A program made the translations under genes and the position numbers. Shown piece by piece: positions 20,629 through 28,933 of a stretch of DNA of 64,000 nt (positions are counted from its first letter, which is position 1; each line of letters opens with the position of its first letter). Below the pieces are notes generated by a model. It was not told the DNA's origin. It saw only the letters and a program-made list of their open reading frames with translations, and searched no databases. The DNA comes from Hydrogenophaga sp. (lineage in GTDB: Bacteria > Pseudomonadota > Gammaproteobacteria > Burkholderiales > Burkholderiaceae_C). The DNA is taken from contig JAURYH010000002.1 of the NCBI GenBank assembly GCA_030653975.1, positions 1 through 64,000 of the forward strand, in the 5' to 3' direction.

Positions 20629-22161
20629 ATGACCCCGCCCCATGCCCTGCCGCCCGCGCCCGCCACCGATGCCCCGACCAGCTGGACGCACCGCTTCGCC
20701 GGCCTCGGCCGCGAGTTCTACACCGAGCTGCGCCCCTCGCCCCTGCCCGCCCCCTACTGGGTCGGCCGCAACCCCGCGCTGGCGCGCGAGCTCGGGCTGG
20801 ACGACGCCTGGATGGCGAGCGATCAAGCCCTGCAGGCCTTCACCGGCAACCAGCTGCTGCCCGGCATGCGCCCGCTCGCCAGCGTCTACAGCGGCCACCA
20901 GTTCGGCCAGTGGGCCGGCCAGCTCGGTGACGGCCGGGCGATCCTGCTCGGCGAACTGGCCAGCACCGATGGCCCGCAAGAGATCCAGCTCAAAGGCGCC
21001 GGGCGCACGCCGTATTCGCGCGGGGGCGACGGCCGCGCCGTGCTGCGCAGCTCCATCCGCGAATTTCTCTGCAGCGAAGCCATGCACGGCCTGGGCATCC
21101 CCACCAGCCGCGCGCTCTGTGTCACCGGCTCCGACCAGCCGGTGCGCCGCGAAGAGATCGAAACCGCGGCCGTCGTCACGCGGGTGGCACCCAGCTTCAT
21201 CCGCTTCGGCCACTTCGAACACTTCTCCCACAGCGGCCAGCACGAACAGTTGCGCGCGCTGGCCGATTTCGTCATCGACCACTTCTACCCCGACTGCCGC
21301 GCCCTGCCCGGCAACGCCTACGCCAACCTGCTCGAAGCCGTGGGCGGGCGCACCGCCGAGATGGTCGCGCAGTGGCAGGCCGTGGGCTTCTGCCACGGCG
21401 TGATGAACACCGACAACATGAGCATCCTGGGCCTGACCATCGACTACGGGCCGTTCCAGTTTCTCGACGCCTACAACCCGCGCCACATCTGCAACCACAG
21501 CGACAGCGCCGGGCGCTACCGCTACATGCGCCAGCCCGGCATCGCGCACTGGAACCTGTTCTGCCTGGGCCAGGCCCTGCTGCCGCTGATGGACGACCAG
21601 CAGCAGGCGCTGGACGCGCTCGAGCCCTACAAGGCCCTGTTCCCCGCGGCGCTGCAGCGGCGCATGGGCGCCAAGCTCGGCCTCGACAACGTGATGGCCG
21701 GCGACGAAGCGCTCACCGAGCAGCTGATGGCGCTCATGGCGCAGGACGCGGTGGACTTCACCCTCTTCTGGCGCCGCCTCTCGCACGCCGTGGCCGGCTT
21801 TGCCGATCCGGACGCGCGCGCGGCCGCGTCCAGCGCGGCCATCGAGCCGGTGCGCGACCTGTTCCTGCAGCGCGAAGCCTTCGACGCCTGGGCCCTGCAG
21901 TGGCGCGGGCGGCTGCAGAGCCAGCCCGGTTTTGACGCCCGCCTCACCCAGGTGCTGATGCTCTCGACCAACCCGCAGCTCGTGCTGCGCAACCACCTGG
22001 GCGAGATCGCCATCCAGCGCGCCCGCGAGGGCGACTTCACCGCCCTGCAGCGCCTGCAGACCGCGCTGGAGACCCCGTTCACCGAGCTGCCCGGCCACGA
22101 CGACCTGGCCGGCTTTCCGCCCGACTGGGCGGCCCAGATTGAAATCAGCTGTTCATCGTGA
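20629..22161 (+). CDS. selO: Protein adenylyltransferase SelO (YdiU family)
   Basis: 510 residues from ATG 20629 (20620 is also possible; the track GTG is less likely). Clear SelO motifs: [44 protein letters not shown], and [21 protein letters not shown] carrying the pseudokinase metal-binding positions. The C-terminal CSS has cysteine at the position of selenocysteine in animal SelO. The enzyme AMPylates proteins involved in redox homeostasis. It precedes msrB with a near overlap, so a shared oxidative-stress role is plausible. Confidence 0.95.
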   Translation: MTPPHALPPAPATDAPTSWTHRFAGLGREFYTELRPSPLPAPYWVGRNPALARELGLDDAWMASDQALQAFTGNQLLPGMRPLASVYSGHQFGQWAGQLGDGRAILLGELASTDGPQEIQLKGAGRTPYSRGGDGRAVLRSSIREFLCSEAMHGLGIPTSRALCVTGSDQPVRREEIETAAVVTRVAPSFIRFGHFEHFSHSGQHEQLRALADFVIDHFYPDCRALPGNAYANLLEAVGGRTAEMVAQWQAVGFCHGVMNTDNMSILGLTIDYGPFQFLDAYNPRHICNHSDSAGRYRYMRQPGIAHWNLFCLGQALLPLMDDQQQALDALEPYKALFPAALQRRMGAKLGLDNVMAGDEALTEQLMALMAQDAVDFTLFWRRLSHAVAGFADPDARAAASSAAIEPVRDLFLQREAFDAWALQWRGRLQSQPGFDARLTQVLMLSTNPQLVLRNHLGEIAIQRAREGDFTALQRLQTALETPFTELPGHDDLAGFPPDWAAQIEISCSS

Positions 22162-22172
22162 AGGACCCCGCC

Positions 22173-22580
22173 ATGACGTTCCCCATCCAGAAAACCGATG
22201 CCGAGTGGCGCGCCCTGCTCGCTGAAAAAGGCGCCGAACCCGCCGCCTTCGAAGTGACCCGCCGCGCCCACACCGAGCGCCCCTTCACCGGCAAATACGA
22301 AGAAGTCTGGGCCGACGGCAGCTACCACTGCATCTGCTGCGGCAACCACCTGTTCGACGCCGGCACCAAGTTCGACGCCGGCTGCGGCTGGCCCAGCTTC
22401 TGGAAGGCCATCCCCGGCGCCATCACCGAGATCACCGACCGCAGCCACGGCATGGCGCGCGTGGAAACGGTGTGCAGCCAGTGCGGCGCGCACCTGGGCC
22501 ACGTGTTCGAAGACGGCCCGGCGCCCTCGGGCCTGCGTTACTGCATGAACTCGGCCTCGCTGGAGCACCAGCCCGACTGA
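22173..22580 (+). CDS. msrB: Peptide-methionine (R)-S-oxide reductase MsrB
   Basis: 135 residues from ATG 22173, chosen because GAAGGA lies upstream; the track GTG overlaps the selO stop. Two zinc CxxC pairs ([10 protein letters not shown] and [12 protein letters not shown]) and the catalytic cysteine in RYCMNSASL are present. It reduces methionine-R-sulfoxide in proteins. Directly follows selO and is followed by slyX. Confidence 0.95.
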   Translation: MTFPIQKTDAEWRALLAEKGAEPAAFEVTRRAHTERPFTGKYEEVWADGSYHCICCGNHLFDAGTKFDAGCGWPSFWKAIPGAITEITDRSHGMARVETVCSQCGAHLGHVFEDGPAPSGLRYCMNSASLEHQPD

Positions 22581-22633
22581 GCCCGCCTCGCGCGCGGGGA
22601 ACGGCCGGCCGCGCTCTCGTGTCCAATAGCCCC

Positions 22634-22888
22634 ATGACCCAAGCCTCTGCCCCCAACGCCCCGGCCGCAGCGCTGACGACCGCCGACACCGAGCGCCGCC
22701 TCACCGAACTCGAGATCAAGGCCAGCTACGCCGACGACCTGCTCGACACGCTGAACGCCGTGGTCGCCCGTCAGCAGGAACAGATTGACCTGTTGCTGCG
22801 CGAGCTCGGCCACCTGCGCCGCCAGGGCGCTGACGAGGGTTCGGCGCCCGCGCGCAACCTGCGCGACGAGCTGCCGCCCCACTACTGA
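22634..22888 (+). CDS. slyX: SlyX family protein
   Basis: 84 residues from ATG 22634; the longer ORF in the track begins inside msrB in another frame. Pattern RRLTELEIKASYADDLLDTLN, then a heptad-rich helix, and the family terminus LPPHY. SlyX proteins are short coiled coils of unknown function. Fifty-three bases after msrB and 8 before the next gene, so probably one transcript. Confidence 0.92.
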   Translation: MTQASAPNAPAAALTTADTERRLTELEIKASYADDLLDTLNAVVARQQEQIDLLLRELGHLRRQGADEGSAPARNLRDELPPHY

Positions 22889-22896
22889 ACCGAACC

Positions 22897-23424
22897 ATGG
22901 ACATCCTGGCGCATGGGTTGTGGGCGGGTGCCGGTCTGGTGGCGTTGTCGCACGCCAGACCGGTGGACAAACCCACCCTGGCCTGGGCGGTGGCGCTGGC
23001 GGTGCTGCCCGACGTGGTGCACACGCTGCCCGTGGCGGCCTGGGCCTTGATCAACGGCACGCCAGGCGCCTGGCTCAGCTACGCCACCGCCTCGCCGGGC
23101 GGTGAACCCGATTTCCCGGCCTGGGTGGCCTTCTGGTCGCACCAGGTGCACTGCGTGTTTCACAGCGCCCTGGTGGCCGCCGCGGTGACGGCCCTGCTCT
23201 GGGCCTGGCTGCGCCGGCTCTGGCTGCCCCTGCTCGGCTGGTGGTCGCACATCGTCATCGACGTGTTCACCCACTCGGCCGACTTCTACCCCTCGCCCGT
23301 TTTCTACCCCATCACCTACTGGGGCTTCGACGGCCTCGCCTGGAACACGCCCGGGTTCATGGCGCTGAACTACGCCGCCCTGCTGGTCGTCGGCGTCTGG
23401 CTCTGGCGAAAGCGCCGCGCCTGA
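22897..23424 (+). CDS. Integral membrane protein, possible YdjM-type metal-dependent hydrolase
   Basis: 175 residues with about four hydrophobic helices. Conserved histidine/aspartate pairs sit near the membrane: LPDVVH (near residue 43), WSHQVHCVFHSA, WWSHIVIDVFTHSADFYPSP. These fit the LexA-regulated YdjM-like membrane hydrolase family, but the match is by pattern only. Last gene of the selO-msrB-slyX group, convergent with map. Activity unknown. Confidence 0.75.
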   Translation: MDILAHGLWAGAGLVALSHARPVDKPTLAWAVALAVLPDVVHTLPVAAWALINGTPGAWLSYATASPGGEPDFPAWVAFWSHQVHCVFHSALVAAAVTALLWAWLRRLWLPLLGWWSHIVIDVFTHSADFYPSPVFYPITYWGFDGLAWNTPGFMALNYAALLVVGVWLWRKRRA

Positions 23425-23430
23425 ACCGGT

Positions 23431-24276
23431 TCAGGCCACCGCGGCCGCGGCCACCGGGCTCGCGGTGCTGATGACCGGCTCGATCCCCGCGTAATCGCCC
23501 AGGCCATCGGGCCAGGGCGTGAGGATCTCAAAGCCGGTGTCCGTCACCGCCACCATGTGTTCCCACTGCGCCGAGAGCGAGCGGTCGCGCGTGACCACCG
23601 TCCAGCCGTCGGACAGCTCCTTGGTCTCGCGCCTGCCCGCGTTGATCATGGGTTCCACCGTGAACACCATGCCCGGCGCCAGCTTCAGGCCCGTGTTGCG
23701 CTGGCCGTAGTGCAAGACCTGCGGCTCGTCGTGGTAGATCTGCCCGATGCCGTGGCCGCAGTACTCACGCACCACGCTGAAACCCGCCGCGTGCGCCACC
23801 GTCTGGATCGCGTGGCCCACATCGCCCAGCGTCGCGCCCGGGCGCACCTGCTGGATGCCCGCGCGCATCGCCTCGTAGGTCGTGCGCACCAGGCGCCTGG
23901 CCAGAATGCCCGGCTCGCCCACGCAATACATGCGGCTCGTGTCACCAAACCAGCCGTCCTTGATCAGCGCCACGTCGATGTTGACGATGTCGCCGTCCTT
24001 CAGCTTCTTGTCCGACGGGATGCCGTGGCAGATCACGTGGTTCACCGAAGCGCAGATCGTCTTCGGGTAGCCGTGGTAACCGATGTTGGCCGGCACCGCC
24101 TTCAGCTCGTGCACGATGTGGTCGTGGCAGAGCCGGTCCAGCTCGTCGGTCGTCACGCCCGGCTTCACGTGTTCGCCGATCATGCGCAACACGTCGGCGG
24201 CCAGTTGCCCGGCGCGCCGCGCCATGTCGATCTCGGCCGGCGTCCTGCGGCTTACCCCCTTCTTGCCGCCCGTCAT
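23431..24276 (-). CDS. map: Type I methionine aminopeptidase
   Basis: 281 residues from ATG 24276, which overlaps the upstream gene's stop as ATGA. Metal ligands are all visible: ICASVNHVICHG (substrate His), VNIDVALIKDGWFGDTS (two Asp), YCGHGIG (His), FTVEPMI and QWEHMVAV (two Glu). Removes N-terminal methionine from nascent proteins. The context is unusual: it is coupled to a ParD-like gene rather than beside rpsB or infA, so it may be a second, conditionally used copy. Confidence 0.93.
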   Translation of the reverse strand: MTGGKKGVSRRTPAEIDMARRAGQLAADVLRMIGEHVKPGVTTDELDRLCHDHIVHELKAVPANIGYHGYPKTICASVNHVICHGIPSDKKLKDGDIVNIDVALIKDGWFGDTSRMYCVGEPGILARRLVRTTYEAMRAGIQQVRPGATLGDVGHAIQTVAHAAGFSVVREYCGHGIGQIYHDEPQVLHYGQRNTGLKLAPGMVFTVEPMINAGRRETKELSDGWTVVTRDRSLSAQWEHMVAVTDTGFEILTPWPDGLGDYAGIEPVISTASPVAAAAVA

Positions 24277-24518
24277 GCCACCGCCTCCAGGCCGGCGGGC
24301 GGCACGCTCCGGAGACTCGCCGGCGGCGACGCCTGCCGCTCCGACTCGATCAGCAGCTGGCAGATCTCGCCGTGGCACAGCGTCGGGTTCAGCTCCGACA
24401 ACATGCCCACGCGCAGCCAGTGTTCGGCCTGCGCGTTCATGGAGCGGCTCAGCGCCCCACTGGTCAGACGCAGGTTTTCATGCATCTGCTCTGAAATCTT
24501 GATGATGCCCATGGCCAT
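24273..24518 (-). CDS. ParD-like antitoxin-family protein
   Basis: About 80 residues. MGIIKISEQMHENLR followed by SRSMNAQAEHWLRVGMLSE is the ribbon-helix-helix pattern of the ParD-like family. Starts are ATG 24518 or ATG 24512; the latter has AAGGG at better spacing. No RelE/ParE toxin gene is adjacent; instead it is translationally coupled to methionine aminopeptidase. It probably binds its own promoter, where an AT-rich inverted repeat is present. Confidence 0.82.
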   Translation of the reverse strand: MAMGIIKISEQMHENLRLTSGALSRSMNAQAEHWLRVGMLSELNPTLCHGEICQLLIESERQASPPASLRSVPPAGLEAVA

Positions 24519-24522
24519 CCCT

Positions 24523-24560
24523 TGTATACGGTTTGTAGCTGGTTCGTATATTACCAAGAG
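24523..24560. promoter_or_regulatory. AT-rich inverted repeat upstream of the ParD-like gene
   Basis: GTATACG and CGTATAT face each other around gtttgtagctggtt, in an AT-rich patch that stands out in GC-rich surroundings and sits just before the ribosome site. A good candidate for the promoter and self-bound operator of the ParD-like/map pair. Confidence 0.45.
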
Positions 24561-24866
24561 AGAGATCGACTGGGGCGAGGGACGGGGGAACGGCCCTCGG
24601 GTGAAAGGGCTTTTTGCCTGGACTGGCTCGGTGGTTGCGGGCTGTGTGGGGCAGGTACTCGGCCAGAAGCGGCGTTCTCAAGGCAGTGGTGATCCCATCC
24701 GGCGGGCCGCCCAAATCGGGCCGTGGCCTCGAAGAGGCGAGACGAAATTGCCAGGATGGTCGCGCGTACGTTTTCGAACAAATTTAAGGTGGCGTCCTCA
24801 AGAAGATGGGTAGAGTGAACGTCGTGGCGAGCGACGCGACCAAACGCACTCACGGGGGAGCCCCAC
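24561..24866. other. Non-coding gap before the Crp/Fnr regulator
   Basis: About 300 bases without a supported gene; a 100-residue antisense ORF has no recognisable features. AT-rich stretch gttttcgaacaaatttaagg around 24770-24795 is the most likely promoter region of the regulator gene. A GC-rich ribosome site (cacgggggag) lies at the right end. Confidence 0.5.
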
Positions 24867-25586
24867 TTGGTACATCCATATCACCCACGCAACAACAAGT
24901 TGTTGGCATGTTTGCCCCGAGCCGAGTGGCAACGTTGGAAACCGCAGCTTGAACTGGTCGATCTGCCGCTGGGCAAGGTGCTGTACGAGCCGAGCGCGCA
25001 ACAGACTTTCGTTTACTTTCCCACCAGCGCGATCGTCTCGCTGCTTTACCTGCTGGAGGATGGATCGTCGGCGGAGATGGCGGTGGTCGGTTTTGAGGGC
25101 CTGGTGGGCATACCCATTCTCATGGGCGGTGGCTCCACGCCGAGCCACGCCGTGGTGCAAAGCGCGGGCATGGGTTACCGGCTTCGTGCCAACGCATTCA
25201 AGGATGAGTTCGAGCTTTCCAGCCCGGTCAAGCACCTGATGCTGCGGTACACGCAAGCCCTGATCACGCAGTTGAGCCAGACTGCTGCGTGCAATCGCCA
25301 CCACTCGCTGGAAAAGCAGTTCATCCGGTGGCTGTTGCTCAGACTGGACCGTTTGCCCGGCAACGAAGTGGTGATGACGCAGGAGCTGATCGCCCACATG
25401 CTGGGCGTGCGCCGTGAGAGCGTCACCGAAGCAGCGCACAAATTGCAGGCTGCTGGCCAGATCCGCTACGCGCGCGGCCACATCTGGGTGCTGGACCGGC
25501 ACAGGCTGGAGGAAGGCGCTTGCGAGTGCTATGGGGTGGTGAAAAAGGAACTCGACCGCCTGATTCCTGATTGCGAAACTGGCTGA
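24867..25586 (+). CDS. Crp/Fnr-family transcriptional regulator
   Basis: 239 residues starting at a TTG preceded by GGGGGAG; no upstream ATG fits. The N-terminal half is a cyclic-nucleotide-binding-like beta barrel (FVYFPTSAIVSLLYLLEDG, VVGFEGLVGIPILMGG). The C-terminal winged helix has MTQELIAHMLGVRRESVTEAAHKLQAAG as recognition region. No Fe-S cysteine set like Fnr. This subgroup is common in Burkholderiales and its effectors are mostly unknown. It lies alone, so its targets are not evident. Confidence 0.9.
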   Translation: MVHPYHPRNNKLLACLPRAEWQRWKPQLELVDLPLGKVLYEPSAQQTFVYFPTSAIVSLLYLLEDGSSAEMAVVGFEGLVGIPILMGGGSTPSHAVVQSAGMGYRLRANAFKDEFELSSPVKHLMLRYTQALITQLSQTAACNRHHSLEKQFIRWLLLRLDRLPGNEVVMTQELIAHMLGVRRESVTEAAHKLQAAGQIRYARGHIWVLDRHRLEEGACECYGVVKKELDRLIPDCETG

Positions 25587-25608
25587 TTCAAAAACATGGC
25601 CAGCCCCG

Positions 25609-25857
25609 TCATTGGCCCGATTCGGCCTGCTCCAGCTGTCTGGCCCGCTCGGCGGCCAGATCGTTGACGTAGCCCTCGACCTGCCGTTCAAACCCGGGCA
25701 CATCCTGGAGCCTCCGGGGAACAGCGGGCACAGTGGGTACAGCCTCATCCGAAACGGTCGCCGGCTTCTGAACCTTGGCGGGCGAGCCGCCGTCCAGTTG
25801 CCGGGCCACGAGAAGCCCGACCACCAGAAGCGCCAACAACAAAGCCACCAGTCTCAT
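25609..25857 (-). CDS. Small single-pass membrane or exported protein, unknown
   Basis: 82 residues from ATG 25857, with AGGAGG 9 bases upstream; the track GTG is two codons earlier. One N-terminal hydrophobic helix (LVALLLALLVVGLLVARQL), a proline/valine linker, then a charged helix ending AAERARQLEQAESGQ. Looks like an anchored periplasmic helix. Convergent with the Crp/Fnr gene. Family not recognised. Confidence 0.75.
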   Translation of the reverse strand: MRLVALLLALLVVGLLVARQLDGGSPAKVQKPATVSDEAVPTVPAVPRRLQDVPGFERQVEGYVNDLAAERARQLEQAESGQ

Positions 25858-26003
25858 GAGCACCCACCTCCTTCAAGGTCATCGAGTTTTCGAACCGGGC
25901 ACACCCCGGTCTGCCTGACCCGGATCATTCTGCCGGTTTCTGCGGCCCGCTTCGCCCCCTCTACAATGCGCGCCCCCAAGCCCATTCCCCGAACCCCGAT
26001 TTC

Positions 26004-26831
26004 ATGAACATCACTGTCAACCCGGAACTCAAAGCCTATATCGACCCCTTGACCCCGGAGGAACACGAGGCGCTGGAGCGCAGCCTCCTGGCCGAGGGCT
26101 GCCGCGATGCGCTGGTGCTCTGGGGCGATGTGCTGGTGGACGGGCACAACCGCTACGGCATCTGCCAGAAACACGGCCTCCCTTTCGAGACGGTGCAGAA
26201 CCCGCGCTTCCAGTCCATGGAAGACGTGCACCTGTGGATGATCGACCAGCACCTGGGCCGGCGCAGCGTGTCGGACTTCCAGCGTGGCGTGCTGGCGCTG
26301 CGCAAGCGCGAAATCATCGCCGAACGGCGCGCCCGGTTTCTGGCTGCGCCGCGCGAGGAAACATCGCCCGAGCCGGCCGAGCAGGACGTCCCATCAGCCC
26401 ACCCGGTGGCCACAGCGGCCGTGACGGAGCCCCGGCCGCTGAACAGCCGCGAAGACATCGCCCGGGCGGCGCGGCTCAGCAGCAGCCAGGTGGTGATGAT
26501 CGAAAAAATCCAGAAGCAGGCCGAGCCCGAGCTGGTGGCGGCGCTGAAGTCCGGGGCGATCTCGCTCAACGCGGCGGCGGCCGTGGCCAGCCTGCCGGCC
26601 GAAGAGCAGAAGGCCGCCGCGCTGGCCGGCAAGGACGAGCTCAAGCTGGCGGCCAAGCGGGTTCGCGATGCGAAGCGCAAGCCGTCGGAAGCGGCGCCCG
26701 ATCAGCCGGCCGACGAAGCGGGCGATGAATTGCAGCGCTTGCGTGACCGCGTGAACGAGCTGCAGGCGGAAAACGCGGCGCTGCGTCAGCAGCTGGAGGC
26801 CTTGCGCTCAGGGCACGCAGTGCCGTTCTGA
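26004..26831 (+). CDS. ParB/RepB-like N-terminal domain protein
   Basis: 275 residues. The N-terminal region (GCRDALVLWGDVLVDGHNRYGIC) is the ParB/Srx-like fold. A helix-turn-helix-like segment follows (EDIARAARLSSSQVVMIEKIQ). The C-terminal part is a coiled coil (QRLRDRVNELQAENAALRQQL). No parA is adjacent, so this is a stand-alone chromosomal relative rather than a partition system; it may derive from a plasmid. Function unknown. Confidence 0.78.
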   Translation: MNITVNPELKAYIDPLTPEEHEALERSLLAEGCRDALVLWGDVLVDGHNRYGICQKHGLPFETVQNPRFQSMEDVHLWMIDQHLGRRSVSDFQRGVLALRKREIIAERRARFLAAPREETSPEPAEQDVPSAHPVATAAVTEPRPLNSREDIARAARLSSSQVVMIEKIQKQAEPELVAALKSGAISLNAAAAVASLPAEEQKAAALAGKDELKLAAKRVRDAKRKPSEAAPDQPADEAGDELQRLRDRVNELQAENAALRQQLEALRSGHAVPF

Positions 26832-26847
26832 TCCTGATTTGGAGGGG

Positions 26848-27039
26848 TCAGATTCTCGGGTTCTTCGGTGCGTCCGTGGGGGCCTTGCCGTCTTCATCCA
26901 GATCCTTGTTGGGCTTGATGGCCGGCGAACCAGCGCCTGGAGCGTCATCGACGTTGTCTTCCACCATATCCAGAAATTCATCGACTTCGTCGGTGGAGTG
27001 CCTGGATGGCTCAATGTGGGCCGTTTTCTCGCGGGTCAT
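26848..27039 (-). CDS. Small acidic hypothetical protein
   Basis: 63 residues from ATG 27039 with AAAGGA upstream; the track entry starts 33 codons too early. Sequence is acidic and low in complexity (VDEFLDMVEDNVDDAPGAG) with no membrane segment. Its stop lies 16 bases from the end of the convergent ParB-like gene. No family recognised; the ribosome site and codon use support it being real. Confidence 0.65.
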   Translation of the reverse strand: MTREKTAHIEPSRHSTDEVDEFLDMVEDNVDDAPGAGSPAIKPNKDLDEDGKAPTDAPKNPRI

Positions 27040-27137
27040 GGTGTTTCCTTTCGGTTGGGAATGGGACCTTAGGCTGTCCATCGCAGCGCCCTCATAGGGA
27101 CAGGTTTGAGACCATCTGTCTGTTCGCCAGCCAACCA

Positions 27138-28157
27138 TCAGGGGACCTGCAGCACCCGAAACTGCCTGGCCGCAAAAGCCCAGACCATGCGCGACGCATC
27201 CGGCCCCTGGCCGTCGCTGAAGGCCTTGCTCGCAGCGCCACCGCTCCAGGCGTGGGCCAGGCCGCTCACGGCGACCAGTGTGGCCACGGTGCTGCCCTTG
27301 CGTTTGAAATCGGTGACCGACATCGGGTAGCGCTGGCCCCGTTGCACGCTGCGCGCCTGGCTCGCCGTCGCTCCGGCCGCCTGGGCCCAGACCTGCGCCG
27401 CGGCCAGGCCGTTCTTGGGCGAGACCACGGCGTCCGCGTCGCCGTGGATCACCAGCAGGGGTGGCCAGTGGGCCTCCATCGCGTTCGGTGTGGTCATCAA
27501 CGGGGTCGTGACGCGATGGCCGTGCATGGCGCCCAGAGCCGACAGGGTGGAGTGCGCGGTGCCGGGTGGAATGCCCGAATGCATGACCACAGCCTTGAAA
27601 CGCCCCGGGTGCCGGGTGACCAGCAAGGCGGCCATGCTCGCACCGGCCGACAGGCCGGCGATGGCCACACGGGTCTTGTCCACCGGGTACAGCAGGCAGA
27701 CCTGGTCAACCGCCTGCATGATCAAGGCGGCTTCGCCATAGGCTCGGCCGGTCTTGGTGTCGAACCAGTTCCAGCAGCCCTGCCCGTTGGCGAGCCGGTC
27801 CTGCTCGGGGTAGAGCACCAGAAAACGTTCGCGCATCGCGATGCGGTTCATGCGCGTGCTCGCGGCGAAGCTGTTGGCGTCCTGACCGCAGCCGTGCAGC
27901 ATCACCACCAGCGGCAGCTGCTCGCCAAACTCGACCCCTGGCGGGCGGTAGACCCTGAAGCGCCGGGCCCCAGCCGCGCCCATGACGACACCGGGCATCC
28001 ATGCGCCGGCACCGGGTGGCGGCGCGCGCCTGGCCGCCGCGGGCTTCAGGGTTTTCTTGAGTGCCCGGGTACTGGAAGCGGTGGCCAGGCGTGTCATCGC
28101 TTTGAGGCTCCGCTCGAAACTTTTGGCCCAAGCGGACGGGCGATATCGTTTGCTCAT
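27138..28157 (-). CDS. PHB-depolymerase-family esterase (alpha/beta hydrolase)
   Basis: 339 residues from ATG 28157 (ATG 28166 is possible). The lipase box GLSAGASMA is near residue 170, the oxyanion segment VVMLHGCGQDANSFA near 85, and HGDADAVVSPKNG carries the acid residue. This is the short polyhydroxyalkanoate depolymerase/feruloyl-esterase-like family. A signal peptide is not obvious; the N terminus is basic (SKRYRPSAWAKSFERSLK), so an intracellular polymer or ester substrate is possible. Confidence 0.87.
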   Translation of the reverse strand: MSKRYRPSAWAKSFERSLKAMTRLATASSTRALKKTLKPAAARRAPPPGAGAWMPGVVMGAAGARRFRVYRPPGVEFGEQLPLVVMLHGCGQDANSFAASTRMNRIAMRERFLVLYPEQDRLANGQGCWNWFDTKTGRAYGEAALIMQAVDQVCLLYPVDKTRVAIAGLSAGASMAALLVTRHPGRFKAVVMHSGIPPGTAHSTLSALGAMHGHRVTTPLMTTPNAMEAHWPPLLVIHGDADAVVSPKNGLAAAQVWAQAAGATASQARSVQRGQRYPMSVTDFKRKGSTVATLVAVSGLAHAWSGGAASKAFSDGQGPDASRMVWAFAARQFRVLQVP

Positions 28158-28291
28158 TCGGGGCATTCTGCACTTGACCAATGTGCGTGCGCGAGCGCAC
28201 AGACCGCCCTGGCCCGTGTCCTTATTGTTCCTAAATCGCAAGGCACGAACCGTCGGTATTTCCGACGCTCGACCCGCATTGAGGAACCACT

Positions 28292-28579
28292 ATGTCCCTG
28301 AACCAAAAAACCAGGCAGCCCATCGGACGCCAGGTGGCCACACCACCGCGTGGCGCGAAACCGCCCACGTTGAACCCTGATCTGCCGCTGCCTCACGAAC
28401 GCGACCAGGCGGTCGACGCCACGGCCGATGCGCGCGACCCCCAGATGGCCCAGGCCCAGCGCGATATCGACGCCGGTCTGGTCGACACCGACATGCATGC
28501 GACCCCCGGCCTGGACGCGCAGCGCCGCGCCCGCCTGGTTCCCGGCCCCGGCGGCAAGCCGCCATCGTCGGGCGGCTGA
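28292..28579 (+). CDS. Small hypothetical protein
   Basis: 95 residues, ATG preceded by GAGGAA. Hydrophilic, rich in Pro, Asp and Arg (PNPDLPLPHERDQ-like stretches), without membrane segments; probably disordered. First of three plus-strand genes with good ribosome sites leading to the CBS protein. No family recognised. Confidence 0.65.
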   Translation: MSLNQKTRQPIGRQVATPPRGAKPPTLNPDLPLPHERDQAVDATADARDPQMAQAQRDIDAGLVDTDMHATPGLDAQRRARLVPGPGGKPPSSGG

Positions 28580-28651
28580 TCCCTGCTGCAGGCGTTCAAG
28601 TTTTGCACACCAACCGCCTGGCACCCGCGCTCAATTCGAAAGGAATGACCC

Positions 28652-28918
28652 ATGAACCGCCTCGCTGATCTGCCAGACCCATACCGCCCGCAGGCCGTGG
28701 CGTCGATACCGGTCCAGTCGCCTGTGCCCGGGCCGTGGCCGGAACCGGAGCCATCTCTGCCACCGGGCCAACCACCGTCCCCCGACGGCGTGCCTTTGCC
28801 CGTTGAGCCCATTGACATTCCGCCGCAAGTTCCGCCCGAGATCCGCGAGCCGCACCAACCCGGCGAGCACCTCCCCCTCAGCACCGACCCGGGCCTTTCA
28901 CCCCCAACGCGTCACTGA
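28652..28918 (+). CDS. Proline-rich small hypothetical protein
   Basis: 88 residues, ATG preceded by AAAGGAA. More than a quarter of the residues are proline (PVPGPWPEPEPSLPPGQPP), so it is likely extended and disordered. The CBS-domain gene follows after 15 bases. No family recognised; the reading frame is kept open by proline-rich GC codons, so caution is needed. Confidence 0.6.
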   Translation: MNRLADLPDPYRPQAVASIPVQSPVPGPWPEPEPSLPPGQPPSPDGVPLPVEPIDIPPQVPPEIREPHQPGEHLPLSTDPGLSPPTRH

Positions 28919-28933
28919 CGCCAAGGAGCCATC

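Noticed and set aside
24551-24853. 100-codon minus-strand ORF in the gap before the Crp/Fnr gene
   Set aside because: No ribosome site, no motifs, ends in the ParD-like promoter region.
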